Origin: Stropharia rugosoannulata
Taxonomy: Eukaryota; Basidiomycota; Agaricomycetes; Agaricales; Strophariaceae
Reading direction: 5' to 3'
DNA length: 64,000 nucleotides
Assembly: GCA_028532985.1 (NCBI GenBank)
Contig: JANCIK010000007.1
Location: 2,728,001 to 2,792,000, forward strand
The notes under the pieces were generated by a model. It was not told the DNA's origin and did no database searches. It saw only the letters and a list, made by a program, of their open reading frames with translations. Shown here in pieces: positions 23,680-35,561 of this stretch. The number at the start of each line of letters is the position of its first letter. The first letter of the stretch is position 1. Both the position numbers and the translations under genes were made by a program.

Positions 23680-25165
23680 GGATTCTGCAAAGAGGATGTG
23701 CGAAAGTTCGTCGGGTAACTGAGAGGTACTATGAGCAGATAATATTATCGCCTTGTTGCAATGGCGTGTTCAGTACATGAAGTTTCAAACACTCCGGCAT
23801 ATGACTACCTCATGTTAAACTCTCATCACTGATAGAAATGAGATGGAACTCATACAGCCTATGACGCCTAAGATTGGTGAACAGAATATCAGTATCTGCC
23901 AAAAAATTGAGCTAAGACTCTTTGAAACATACATGGCGTTGATAGAAGTAACATTTCCTGTGATCTCATCGATAGCTGCAGTGAAAAGATTAAGTAGAAT
24001 TTGACATGAGGAAGTCGCGTTTGCTTCATCTGAAACTATCAAATCTAAGAAACTTGACGTCCTTGAACCTGCTTGAGCCATAATAGACGATGAAATGCCC
24101 GCATATACGCACCTAAAACATCTCATCCGTAGCTCTCTTCGGCATTCCCTCACTGTTAGTTTAGTTAAAGGCCCCGCTCATAACTTGCCCTTGTCCTAGG
24201 TGCTCTTTGTATCAAGTATAAGTATACGCGGCGGCAACTTCCGCAGGTTTTGGGATCAGAGATGGGTCGAGGAAACGTCAATGACGGAAGTCGATTCAGC
24301 ATGCTCGCCATTGTCAAGTCACGACGCCTGGAGACGCGTCCAACACGCGACATCAACGCGACATCGCGCGACGCGGCTGTTTGCCGACTGTTTGCCGAAC
24401 GGGATCGGCTTCAATAATTGTGTCGGCGTTCTAAAATAAAAAAGCAAAAGGTTTCGAAAAGGCTCCGGTCCTCCGTTGTTGTCATGTCTGCCACCTTGAA
24501 GCTCCTTGAGGCTTCTTTCTTCTATGATATGCATTATATTGCACAGTACCTGCTCATTCAGTAACTTGAATCCTAAGAAGGAGAAGGCAACTAAACACTA
24601 GTATCAAACGGAGTCTAATAATGCGCTTTTCGAAGTTTACTCTGTGATCCAGCCGTGATCACTGATTTGTGTCGACCGGGATCGGACGCTCGGAGCCGCG
24701 GTGTAATCGTTGGTGTGCTGCGCTAAATGACAGACCTACTAGACTTCTGGCTGTTTCCAAATGCTCGCGGGTCTTATGACCAGAATTCGGAAACATTTAT
24801 GGCGACATCGACTACTGTGTTCTCACAATGACTTCTCGTGAGGTCTATGCATAGTCCGCCAGCTCTATATTACCCTCCTGACAACTAAAAATACTGTCTA
24901 CTTCGAATCATTTTCACAATCTCCACCATTGCCAGCACATTCCGCACGCGCTGTGGAGGCTCCTGATCATGGGCTGTGAGAAACCTCGTACAAAATGGTG
25001 GAGGAGGGGACCCTCAGCGTAATTCCTAATGCTCTGTGTCCGACATAGTTCCGTCGCAAACGAAAAAGTGCCAGTGAGTTCCGAATTTTTTTGGACATTC
25101 TACCTCACGGTTTCTGCATATAACTAGCCAGATGGCTCTTCCATTGTCAGTACTAGGGCGTCGAC
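23680..25165. other. Intergenic, about 1.5 kb
   Basis: Holds the promoters of the minus-strand membrane protein and of the GH5 gene. A minus-strand open frame at 23815-24153 (112 codons) contains one hydrophobic stretch (FWQILIFCSPILGVIGCMSS) preceded by a possible acceptor. It could be a small gene or an exon remnant but has no recognisable relative. The rest shows no repeats or genes. Confidence 0.4.
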
Positions 25166-26960
25166 ATGTTTGTGGCTTCTATCACTGCGCTGGTTACTTT
25201 CGCTGCCACAGCGTTCTCGAAGATTATCTATGCCGGAGTCAATGAGGTGTGCCTGTTGATTTTATGTGCAGTTCAGTGACGTTGACAAAACGGTTCAGTC
25301 TGGCGGGGAGTTTGGAGTATTCTCCCCAGGAAACGTTGGGTTTGGCCTACCAGGCAGGTTTGGAGTAGACTATGCCTTCATCAACAAGGTACGCTAATGT
25401 ACTAGTCTATGTTCGAAATTTACTCAAAATTTACCCCGCAGACTACTGTGGACATCTTCGTCGACCAAGAGAAGATTAATTTCTTCCGTGTTACATTCTT
25501 GATGGAACGAATGTGTCCTCTGTCATTTGGACTTGGCTCAAAATTTAACGAGACTGTATGTTTTCCGTATTTGCGAACGTTATTTCTTATTCACATATCA
25601 GGTAGTACTTCAGTGAATACGCTGATGCCATTAATCACATCACCCTTGTGAAGGGAGCGTACGCACTTATTGACCCGCATAACTATATGCGCTATAAGTG
25701 AGTGTCCTCGTCTCTTAAAGATTGGGGCATACTAATGTAGTCTCAGTGACCCTTCGTCTCAACCATTCTCTGGTAGTGTACGTTTATTAAACTATTGCTT
25801 GATTGAACTCAGCAGTGAACGAAATTAGGTTATCGGGAACAGCAGTGACCCAACAGCAGCCACGACAGAACAATTCGGGGAGTTCTGGAACGAACTCGCC
25901 CGCCGTTTCGTCACCAATCCTAAAGTTGTCTTTGGGATTAACAACGAGCCGCACGACATGCCCACTCAGCTGATCCTGCAGAACAACCAGGCTGCAATCA
26001 ATGGCATTCGACGTGCTGGAGCGCCCCAGCTTATTCTTGCTCCAGGAAACGGCTTCACGGGCGGTCACTCTTGGACCCAAGCGACTGGTGACAATGATGC
26101 CCCTTCTAGTGAATTCTTAAACATGCTCAAGGACCCGCTAAACAATACTGCTATTGATATTCATGAAGTAAGTGTCCTCTTCCTCGTCGTATTAAAGTAC
26201 ATTTTAATAATTCTTTTAGTACCTCGGTAAGAAAGTTCCGAAAGACTGTTCAAGAAGGGCACTCATTTTTGATACTGTTTGGGATAACAGATGAGGATTT
26301 CTCTGGATCACACGACAACTGCACCCAGCCTGGTGAGTTCCCACTTCCTACATCTTGCCGAACTCGCCATGCTAAGGGAATGCAGGCCCATCAAATCTGG
26401 CTTCACTGACAACATGGCTTCAGCAAAACAACCTCAAGTAAGTGTTGAAGGACCCATTCACTGTGTACGCCTACTCAACCTGCTGCTAGGGCTGTGATAA
26501 GCGAGTTTGGAGGAGGAAACAACCAGAATTGTTTCCAGGTACGCAAAGCGACCCGCTTTTTTTCTGGAGACTGACATATCTTCTCTAAACTTATAGTTCA
26601 TTGATGACATGCTTAGCTACCTCAGTTCCAACGATGAATACATTGGTTGGTCAATTTGGGCTGCTGGGCCAAGTGAGATACCATTTTCCTAACTATATAA
26701 ATGCCACTTAAAATGACCCACTTTCTTCCGTAGTCTGGGGAACTTCATCGCCTTGCTGTGGATCTGACACGGGAAGTCTTGAGCCAGGTCAATTAAATGA
26801 CTTAGGACAACCCGATGCATTCACCACTGTTTGGGCGCAAGCTGTCCGGCCTAATATTCCGAAGAGTACGTCTTTACATGACTACTAGATTTAGTTACGT
26901 TTGATGCTAACAAAAAGAAATTCAGACTTGAAACGCAATGGTATCTCAAGCTTGAGTTAA
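25166..26960 (+). CDS. Secreted GH5 endo-beta-1,4-glucanase (cellulase)
   Basis: Thirteen exons (25166-25246, 25299-25388, 25442-25555, 25606-25697, 25747-25777, 25829-26167, 26220-26226, 26291-26332, 26386-26437, 26490-26538, 26597-26672, 26734-26865, 26926-26960; 1140 bases, 379 residues). The N-terminus is a signal peptide (FVASITALVTFAATAFS) followed directly by KIIYAGVNESGGEFG, the start typical of GH5 subfamily 5 enzymes. The acid/base glutamate lies in GINNEPH (about residue 176) and the nucleophile in VISEFGGG (about residue 288). EFWNELARRF, DIHEYLDEDFSG and WSIWAAGPIWG also fit. It hydrolyses internal bonds of cellulose outside the cell. No carbohydrate-binding module is visible. 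Exon 7 is only 7 bases. Confidence 0.92.
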
Positions 26961-27334
26961 CTTAGCTAGGGTCAATCACATTTAGTTTTGGCCAAAAGAT
27001 GTCGAATCCAAGTCGAATCATCAATATATATTTGTACGAGTTGAATTTTGTTTCCTTGGAGACTTTTGCACCTTTTTGCATCGCTCGTCTGTCTTTTTTA
27101 AAGAAACGAATCACATTCATACAACTCCCTGCTTCGTCGCTCGCGACAACCCGAGCAGAGTCATCTTCGGAGGGTTATTGAATTACCCGAACCGTTGAGT
27201 CAACTGTCGCACAGCCACCAGGAAATCCCGTATCTGATGGAGCCGTGGATTATATTTTGTCCTGCGCCATTCTATAAGCCTTAAGTATCGCTCAAAGGCT
27301 TTGTCTTCATACCACAATCTATTACCCTTATTGC
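26961..27334. other. Intergenic, tandem plus-strand genes
   Basis: 374 bases: GH5 3' flank and NFX1-like promoter. No element recognised. Confidence 0.4.
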
Positions 27335-30300
27335 ATGGATCCTACTGCGGCTGAATTCACGCCTTCTACTACCACCTCAGCTGCCAAAAAACCGTCAAGA
27401 AGGAATCCCCGCCACCCTCGGCCAGACGGAGCACAACAGGCTTCTGGTTCACAGCGGCCACCTAGGCCTGCCCCTCAGCCCGGATCGTCAAACGACGTCA
27501 GTACGTCGACTGGTGGATCGACGCACGACAATGCCAAGCCGAAGCCGAAGAGACGACCACGACCACCTCCACCATCAGGCGCTCATAGGCAACCAGGCCC
27601 ATCTTCGGATGGACGCCCCCCTAGGTCAGAGGGAAACCGTAGAAAAGCGAATTTCGGCTCGGGCCTGACGCACGGCGACCAAGAGGCCGGCAGCGCTGGC
27701 GATAAGAAGGCAGCTCGCGATGAGCACGAAAATACCGGAAGTCAAGCGGCGAAGGCGCCGTCGCGCAGGGCACACCCGAAGAGACCAGCCAATCTCCCTC
27801 AGGGAGACGACCTGACGTCCAGCTTAATCCGACAATTTAGCACGCCCCCCTATCCGGACTGCGCGATTTGCTTTTCTTCGATAAGGCCTGACCAGGCTAT
27901 ATGGTCGTGTTCGCCTTCGATCCCGATTATCACCTCCAGTGAGGCGCAGGTACCGCAGTATTGTTGGTCTTCCTTTCACATCAAGTGTATACGCGCGTGG
28001 GCGGACAAGAGCGTGAAGGAAGTAGCGGAGGCATGGCGCGCGAGGGGCGAGCCTGATAAGAAGGGCGATTGGAGATGTCCAGGCTGTCAGGCAAAGCGGG
28101 AAACTGTTCCCTCAGGATATTGGTATGTCTACGCTGTACACCCATAATACGACATTCTAACATGATTGACTAGGTGTTTTTGTCACTCGACTTCTGAACC
28201 GAAGCCTCTGCGGTTATCTACGCCGCACTCGTGTGGTAATTCATGTTCTCGTCCTCGCGAAAGTGGATGTGGTCATCCGTGTCCTCTGCAATGCCACCCT
28301 GGTCCGTGTCCCCCATGTCAAGTCACCACGCGACTCGAGTGCTACTGTCCAAAAAAGAACACTCTTACCTTCCGATGCGGTGTTGATGCCAGGCAAGGCA
28401 CGCGTAATCTCTCGTGCGGACAGGTCTGCGGGCAAACGTTAAATTGCGGAAAACACGCGTGTTCCCGGGTTTGCCATAGCGGAGCTTGCTCGGACTGCGA
28501 AGTGACGGAGGAGGCGAGATGTTGGTGCGGCAAACAACAAAAGGTTCTCCTCTGCGGACAGGGTCAGCCGGTTGAATGCTTCGTCGAGGATGAGAAACCT
28601 TGGATAGGGCTCTTCAGCTGCGAAGAGACGTGTAATAGGTATTTTATTCCTCCCCTTACAACGCCAAAGTACTTACTGTTTCTCAGACCGTTTGACTGTG
28701 GGATACATAAATGTCAAAAATCCTGTCATCCACCTTCTGCTAAACCCGCGATATGTCCTCGCTCCCCATCGCAGATAACTCACTGCCCGTGTGGTCGTAA
28801 TACCATCGCCCCCGACCTCTCGGCAGATCTCGCACAGTATACCTTCCCTGCGCGCACCGCATGTACCGACGCAATCCCAACTTGTACTTCAACCTGTTCG
28901 AAGGTCCATCCGGCATGCTCGCACCCATGCAAAGCACAGTGTCACGTAGGGCCATGCCCGCCGTGCAACATTCAGATAGTTCGACCCTGTCGGTGCGGTG
29001 CGACGACGAAGAGCATCCCGTGCTACCAAGTGCACGACGAGTCGGCGGCGAATAGTACAATAGAAAAAGAAATCCTGTGCGACAGACCATGCCAGGCCCT
29101 TCGCGCCTGCGGAAACCACCAGTGCAACAGGATCTGCTGCCCGCTCGCGTCCCTTGCGGTGACCACCAGGAAAGGCAAGCGTCGCGCTGTACTTGACGAT
29201 AATCAGGGCATCGGAGAGGAGCAGGGTGGGCTGCACGAGTGCGATCTCGTGTGCGGGAAACCGCTGACATGTGGAAACCATCGCTGCGAACGGCGGGAAC
29301 ACCGCGGCCCTTGCCCGCCCTGCCTGCAGAGTTCGTTCGAAGAGGTGAGCATTATATGACAATCGACGCTTTTCAATATTTTGATCCGTTCTCTGCAGCT
29401 CATATGTCCTTGTGGACGCACAGTTTACGAGCCGCCTATTCCCTGCGGCACACGCATGGAGTGCCATTACCCATGTGCGCGTCCTCCACAGGCCTGCGGA
29501 CACCCCAGCACGCCACACTCGTGTCATTCTGATGCCGTCCCCTGTCCCCCATGCGTGCATCTGACGAGCAAAGAGTGCGCCTGTGGGAAGAAGATTGTCC
29601 AGAACCAGCGCTGCTCTCTGGAGACCGACAAAATATCGTGTGGAACTGTGTGTGGCAAGCTGATGAGCTGCGGGTTCCACCATTGCAAGAGGTTATGCCA
29701 TGCAAATGAATGTGGTCCCTGTACAGCGCAGTGCGGAAAGGCGAGGAAGTCTTGGTGCGTTTGATTCTTTCGTCCTTGCTTTCCATCTAATTTATTTGGA
29801 TATATGCAGCATGCCTAATATTCATCCATGCACTCGCCCCTGCCACGCTCCCTCTGCGTGTCCCGAGACAGAGCCTTGCGAGGCACTCATCACTCTAACC
29901 TGCCCGTGTGGGCGGATCCGCCAGCCAGTTCAGTGCGGCAAGAGCGTCACCTCACGAGGATCGGAAGGTACACAAACCTCCATCAAATGCTCCACCGACT
30001 GTCAGATAGCCAAAAGAAACGCTAAGTTGGCAGAGGCGCTGGGGATCAGCGCCGATGTGCAGAACAAAGCCTTGGCAACGGCCAGTTACAACGACGACGT
30101 GGTGGCATTCGCGAGGGCTAACAGCAAGTTTTTACCTGTGGTAGAAAAGGCTTTTGCGGAGTATGTATTGAACTCGTGTTGTTCTCCTTCGCGTGGCTAA
30201 CTAGGGTTAAACTTCCATAGCTTCATCAAGTCTGAAAAACGCACTCAGGTCCTTCCGCATATGCCTCCTGAGAGACGCAAGTTTGTTCATGACGTGAGTT

Positions 30301-30953
30301 TCTTTTTACTGTGTATCTAACCTTGTCCCTGATGTATGTGACTAGCTTGCTGCAGTCTATAGGATGGACACCCAGATGATTGATCAAGAACCCAATCGAA
30401 GGTAGGCTCATTATTCGTGCAACCAAGCATCCTCTTCTGATTACCCTGCTGTTTTTAAAGTGTCCAGCTCCTCCGCCGTCTAGACACGCGTATCCCCACG
30501 CCTGTACTATCAGCCTACATCTCCTCCGCGGTCCCCAGTCCAGGCCTTGGCAAGCTGGCAGATTTCCGGAGCATCAAGGCATCCCAGGCGTCTTCTTGGA
30601 GGAGCGGGCCTCCAGGGACCACTTCAGCGCCCGCGTCTCGCCCCGCAAGCGCTGCTATCTCTGGCGGGTCCACGCCCAGCGGACCCACAGGTGCTACCCC
30701 GCGCGGATGGACGTCTGTCGTTGCCCGTCCGCCGGCAACTTCGACTGTACCTGTCGCCAGCGTTTCCGTGGCGGCTCCCAGGCCGTCAGCGTCATTGACA
30801 GGGATGTCCGCAGCATCGCTGGTAGCACGGCACACAGTAGGGTCTACTGCTGCTGCTGCGGCTCCACAGGTGCGCGCTTCCTCGCCTGCGCCCTCTCCGA
30901 GTATCCCTGCTGCTATTGAGAGTGTGCCAGATAACTGGGAAGATGATGTTTAG
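27335..30953 (+). CDS. NF-X1-type zinc-finger protein with RING-like and R3H domains
   Basis: Eight exons (27335-28122, 28174-28638, 28687-29344, 29399-29754, 29810-30160, 30221-30293, 30346-30401, 30461-30953; 3240 bases, 1079 residues). Order of parts: a disordered Arg/Pro-rich N-terminus (1-165); a RING-like finger (CAICFSSIRPDQ ... CIRAW ... WRCPGCQ, about 175-255); a long array of NF-X1 cysteine repeats (CGHPCPLQCHPGPCPPC and relatives, about 265-790); an R3H domain (FLPVVEKAFADFIKSEKR ... RRKFVHDLAAVYRMD, about 840-905); and a Ser/Ala/Pro tail ending NWEDDV. Homologues are yeast Fap1 and animal NFX1, nuclear/cytoplasmic regulators of transcription and RNA with ubiquitin-ligase potential. 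All phases close. Confidence 0.95.
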
Positions 30954-31404
30954 TTCCATCTTTTGGTTTCGATTCGTTGTCGAAAATGCTTTGATAATTA
31001 AGTTTGGTTCAATGACGATAAAATTCAATAAAATTTGACGTGCTTGGTTGGTTTTTTGAGTAATACTAAGTAGATCTGTTCTAGGAAATGTGTACACTAC
31101 ACATACTGCTAGGCTCAGGGCGCTAAAAGAAACGAGCATGTGATCTTGAGTGTTCACGTTGTTTTCACGGCGTTTTCCATGCCGCGTTGCCCATATTCTG
31201 ATACTCGTCTGCTGCGGTTTGCATAGCTTATCGTGTCCTAAAGCTAGATTTCCGCAGTCTCCAGTCAAATACTCAGCTTTGCGCAGTGATAGAAACTACT
31301 AAACCGTCATCCCAATTATCTATCCAAACTCTGCCTCCTTACCAACGTCTTACTGCGAAATCCAAGCGAAATCCACTCTCTTAACCAGCAATCCCGCGTC
31401 CTCC
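30954..31404. other. Intergenic, tandem plus-strand genes
   Basis: 451 bases; 3' flank of the NFX1-like gene with AT-rich polyadenylation-like sequence near 31010-31040, then the next promoter. Nothing else recognised. Confidence 0.4.
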
Positions 31405-32351
31405 ATGATTCTTCAACCAGACGTGCCACATACAGACAAACTCGGAGAAGTCGAAGAAACACAGTCAGAGGTGCAGGTTGATGTAAGCATGGCAGATACT
31501 GAGTCTGTATGTTTTTCTTGTCAGTCATGTTAAATGCGTTCCGTCCAATATAAAAATTCTGCAGGATTTACCTCCCGGATACTCTCCATCCTTGGAGCAG
31601 AATGGACAGGCGTCGACGTCTATGGCAACGCAGTCTCAGCCTATCACAGCGCCTAACATAAAACCATCCAACTTCGTCCGTATTCAACAGCACAATAACA
31701 GTGTGAGGGGATCATGGGTGATTAACCCCACGTTGCGCATTCCATCTCTGTTCCTACCGCCTCTGGCCCAAGATGAGACAGAAGCTACAAGGAAAAACCT
31801 TAGTATTGAGTCGAAGAATGGCAGTGTAGATGCAGATATCTACATTGTACCTACGCAAGGTACAGACTCGAAGCGATCGGACCATCGGTTGACTATACAA
31901 ACCTTGTCCGCGAATGGCTCCGTCTCAACTCTAGTGGTGAGTAAACCTATGCCTGCACTGTTCTGTCAGTTCTCATATTTTGCAGCATGATCTCCCGCCA
32001 TCAGAGTCTGGAAAGACGCGAGTACCCATGTTCATAAACGCGGCGTCTAAGAACGGCAGAGTCACAGTACACTTGCCCAGGTCATTCTACGGCCTTGTTA
32101 ATGTCGAGCTGAAGAACGGTAGCGTTCGTTACTCCGCCGAAATGCAGGCCTCGCTGACGCCGCTGTCCGACGTGAATGGTGTGCACCGCGCATTTCTGGG
32201 TCCGTTCGACCCATCCGAGTTCGAAGACCAGCTAGTATGGAATGGCGACGAACTTACGGTGACCGCACACAACGGAACGGTCCGACTTTATTACGACGAC
32301 CAAGTTATCCCTCCCACGTCCAATTTTTGGACAAGACTGTTTGGCCAATAA
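31405..32351 (+). CDS. DUF7330-like protein
   Basis: Three exons (31405-31506, 31565-31936, 31986-32351; 840 bases, 279 residues). After a disordered acidic N-terminus, the core runs from NFVRIQQHNNSVRGSWVINP through LRIPSLFLPPLAQDETEATR to repeated beta-type segments: SIESKNGSVDADIYI, NAASKNGRVTVHLPRSFYG and VTAHNGTVRLYYDD. The reiterated (K/H)NG-x-V turns suggest an all-beta adhesin-like or solenoid fold. I associate the pattern with the uncharacterised Agaricomycete family DUF7330, from memory. A paralogue lies at 59366-60293. No catalytic motif or membrane segment is seen. A transposon is inserted 6 bases beyond the stop codon plus TTA target, so the 3' UTR is largely transposon sequence. 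Confidence 0.82.
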
Positions 32352-32360
32352 GATGGCTTA

Positions 32361-32463
32361 GAGCCCGTTCAACTGCGATGTAAATTTAGAAATAGCCAAA
32401 TGTTATGTTTGGTCTTGATGTGTTTGCCGTGCCGTTGCCGTCGCCCAACTGTCGGACTTTCAA
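32361..32463 (+). repeat. Left terminal inverted repeat of Harbinger element
   Basis: Begins GAGCCCGTTCAACTGCG and extends to GTCGGACTTTCAA, where identity with the right end stops. Preceded by TTA. Confidence 0.95.
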
Positions 32464-32511
32464 TTATGCCCAGCATCGCACGTTGACCTGCAGATCCTAG
32501 GCTTTTCCGTC

Positions 32512-33942
32512 ATGTTGAATAATCCCCAATTCTTAAGCCAGCTTCGCTACATTCTCTTGCTCACCTCTGTTGCTTGTGCTCTTACAGCATTCCAGACCAT
32601 CCAGTACCTGGCTACCAAGGGCTCTACTACCAGCAGCATCAGCAACAGCAGTCAGCTCCCCATACTTGCTAGTCAGGAAGCCGAAGAGAACATGAGGCCA
32701 TCGACAGCTCCATCTACAGCCCCATCCGAGTCTTCTGCCATCAAAAACTCCTCTGCAGCTGCCACCAGTGGACGATGGACTGTTGCAGAGACAGCTCTGC
32801 TGATTGATTTCGTGGCTGAGCACTGCTCCCTCAGATCATCACGAGGGTCCGCTCTTAAGGCATCTGAATTCAACAATGCTGAATCAGTCATCGGGACAAA
32901 GAAGGCTTCACAATGTCATTATAAATGGAGTCAGGTGCGTACCTTTATTGTTTTTAATGCTTATCTATCATTGATGTCCCCATACTGTACATAACAGCTT
33001 GTTAGAACGTACAAGGCTATATCGGAATGGAACAAGAAGTCTGGTGGTGGCTGGCATGATGATTATGGTGTGAATGTACGAACTCAGGCTGAGAAGGAAG
33101 TGTTCGAGGAGTTTATCAAATCACCAGACGTATGTGGTCACATTAGTACAGCCATTTTGTATTGCTAACATTACACAAAGAATGCTCCACTTAAGCCCTT
33201 CGAGAAGAAGCCATGGCCATTCTACCGTCGTTTGGTGCAGATTATGCCTGATAACCAGCCTCGAGGAACAAATGCCTTTAATCCTGCTAGCTCCGAGTCC
33301 GAGTTGCAATTGGCGACCCAAGTATTGCTCAACTCGGTAAATGCGGAGGAGGATGGAGCAGAGGATCAGCTTGATGTCATGATGCCACCACCGCCATCTT
33401 CGGAGGCTGACATCACTATGAGCTTTGCATCTTCCGAGTCCATTGCCGCTCCATCTGTACCATCTCTTGTCATTCCGCCTGCATTGTCTCATGCCACTCC
33501 ATCAGTATCTTCTGTTGCTTCTACTTCAGCACATTCTACCAGTGATGCTGGTAGCATCCATTCTCGTAAACGCAAGCATCTTGGTGATGGACTATTAGGC
33601 TCCGTGGGCTCATCTAGCTCTAAGCATTCATCGAAGAGTAGGCGGGCAATAGCTGAGACACATGATCCTTTCATCCTCACAAGTGGCCTGACATCGTCTA
33701 TCAATCGCTTGGTTGATTTACTTGCTAACAATTCTTCATCCGAAATCATCAAAAGAGCCGTCGACATGATCTCAAGTGATGACACCCCATTGACCAGGAC
33801 CCAGGTAGTTTCGGCCACTGTCTTTTTAACCAATGCTACAGATGAAGCTGTGCAGGTTGCGCAGGGCTTCACAGCTCTTGCCAATAATCCAAACACACAA
33901 GGAGCACAGTGGGACTTTCTTCGACAACGGCTAAATTTGTAA
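32512..33942 (+). CDS. Harbinger MYB/SANT-like DNA-binding protein
   Basis: Three exons (32512-32934, 32998-33129, 33181-33942; 1317 bases, 438 residues). Residues about 85-190 form the MYB/SANT-like domain of transposon accessory proteins: GRWTVAETALLIDFVAE, then KKASQCHYKWSQLVRTYKAI and SGGGWHDDYG. A conserved PWPFYRRLVQIMP block, a Ser/Pro-rich linker, a basic patch (SRKRKH) and a helical C-terminus (DRLVDLL-like INRLVDLLANNSSS) follow. In characterised Harbinger elements this protein binds the transposon ends and brings the transposase into the nucleus. The hydrophobic first 60 residues look like 5' leader sequence, so translation may really start at the ATG at 32692. Confidence 0.88.
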
Positions 33943-33992
33943 GCTTGTTACGAGTTTGTATATCTTGTTGTATGTACAGTTTTTGGTACAGA

Positions 33993-35370
33993 TTAGTCAC
34001 TAACATCCGATAGAAAATCGTCAACACTACCATCATCTGTACTGCTTGTTGCCTGAATGTACTCCATGTAGCTGCTCCACATTTCATTTGCTATGTTGTT
34101 TCTTCGTATCTTGAATTCAGAATCATTTTCATCGTCCTCTGCAATTAAGCCATCATGAACATTGATATCATGACCGCCAGTGGGAAAAGGTGTGTAGGGA
34201 GCCTGGTGTGCATCCGTAGGCAATGGACCTTCATTGTAATCATGGATCTGAATGAAGTTCTGCAAAGCACAAAGAGCAACAGGAATACGAGCCTGAAAAT
34301 CAAGCTTATAGAAAGGAGGGAAGGAAAGAATTCGGAAACGTTGCTTGAGGACTCCAAAAATGCGCTCAATAACATTGCGTGCTTGAGCATGACGTAGATT
34401 GAATAATTCTTTTGCATTTGATGGACTATATATTATTTTGTTAAACATTATCAAGTCAACTAGTAGATTAATTAGCACATACCGACGACCTGCAGCTCCC
34501 CATTCCTGCAAGTGATATCGAACACCACGGAATGGAGTAAGAAGCTCATTGCAATGAGGATATCCAGCATCTGCAAGATAATAAAATCCTACAGGTACTG
34601 AAAAGCCTCTTGTTAATGCATCTGCCCACACCCTAGCATCTGTTGCAGAGCCTTCCCAGCCAGTAAGAATATATGTAAAAAACATGTCGAAGTTGCATAT
34701 AAAGAGACAATTTTGGGAAAGAAAGCCTTTTCGGTTCCGGTAGAGGCTTTGAAGAGCAGCAGGAGGTGAGAGTGGAATATGACTACCATCAATAGCTCCC
34801 AGACATCCCTGGAAAAAAGGCCATAGTTTGCTGTTTTCAAGAAGTCTTGAAGAGACAGGATCGATTGGTGATGATTTTTGAACATATTTTGTATAAAAAG
34901 GCTGAGATGAGAAAATAATGGTCATCTTTTTAAAGTATCTGTTATTTAATTAGTATATACATTGTCATTTCTGATAATTTAAGTACACACTTGGAAATTG
35001 TTCCATTTGCACGCTGAAACCTCTCTCCAACATGACGTATAGATAAGCCAGTGACTGATGTATAGAGAAAGATAGCAAGTTGTTCCTCTAGTGTAACATA
35101 GCGTGTATCACCATAGCCCATTGACTGCAGCTCTTGAATTAAAGCATGAAAAACTTCCTTGTGAACCCCAAGCTCAGTGCGTATACGCTCAGGATGGCCA
35201 TTCAACAACTCTTGAACCCATGCATAGCCCGACAAGATAGATGTGTGATAAGGCTCCTTCATATAATAACGTTGAATTAAACGCATAATTGTTGGCAAAA
35301 GAAGTGATAGCTGCACTGCAATTGCAGTAAGTACTGTATGTTGTATTTGCATTCGTGTTGTTGGAGGCAT
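33993..35370 (-). CDS. Harbinger DDE transposase (HARBI1-like nuclease)
   Basis: Three exons on the minus strand (35370-34991, 34938-34483, 34425-33993; 1269 bases, 422 residues). The N-terminal helical region (LEEQLAIFLYTSVTGLSIRH, then VGERFQRANGTISK) is the helix-turn-helix of the family. The DDE nuclease core has GAIDGSHIPL (first Asp), SATDARVWADA (second Asp) and RNVIERIFGVLKQRF (Glu), all present. It catalyses cut-and-paste transposition with TTA/TAA-type target choice. It is convergent with the MYB gene, the stops being 50 bases apart. An upstream in-frame ATG at 35514 lies inside the TIR; I prefer MPPTTRMQ at 35370. Confidence 0.92.
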
Positions 35371-35455
35371 TGTGGCAATGGTATGCTGCGTGGGTGGATT
35401 CAAGTATGCACTTTGTTTTATCTGATTTCTTGTGCCCAACTGATATAGCCCGGAG

Positions 35456-35558
35456 TTGAAAGTCCGACAGTTGGGCGACGGCAACGGCACGGCAAACACA
35501 TCAAGACCAAACATAACATTTGGCTATTTCTAAATTTACATCGCAGTTGAACGGGCTC
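35456..35558 (-). repeat. Right terminal inverted repeat of Harbinger element
   Basis: Inverted copy of 32361-32463 with no mismatch found by eye; followed by TTA. Confidence 0.95.
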
Positions 35559-35561
35559 TTA

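Larger units (their letters stand above)
32361..35558. mobile_element. Complete PIF/Harbinger DNA transposon
   Basis: A 3198-bp element bounded by 103-bp terminal inverted repeats that I read as identical (32361-32463 and 35456-35558; tips GAGCCCGTTCAACTGCG). They are flanked by the trinucleotide TTA on both sides (32358-32360 and 35559-35561), the classic Harbinger target duplication. It encodes the two proteins of this superfamily in convergent orientation, a MYB/SANT-like protein and a DDE nuclease, both open through all exons. Intact TIRs and genes suggest a recent, possibly autonomous insertion. Confidence 0.95.

Noticed and set aside
28889..29683. 264-codon minus-strand frame
   Set aside because: Shadow of the cysteine-rich NF-X1 repeats; no domain of its own.
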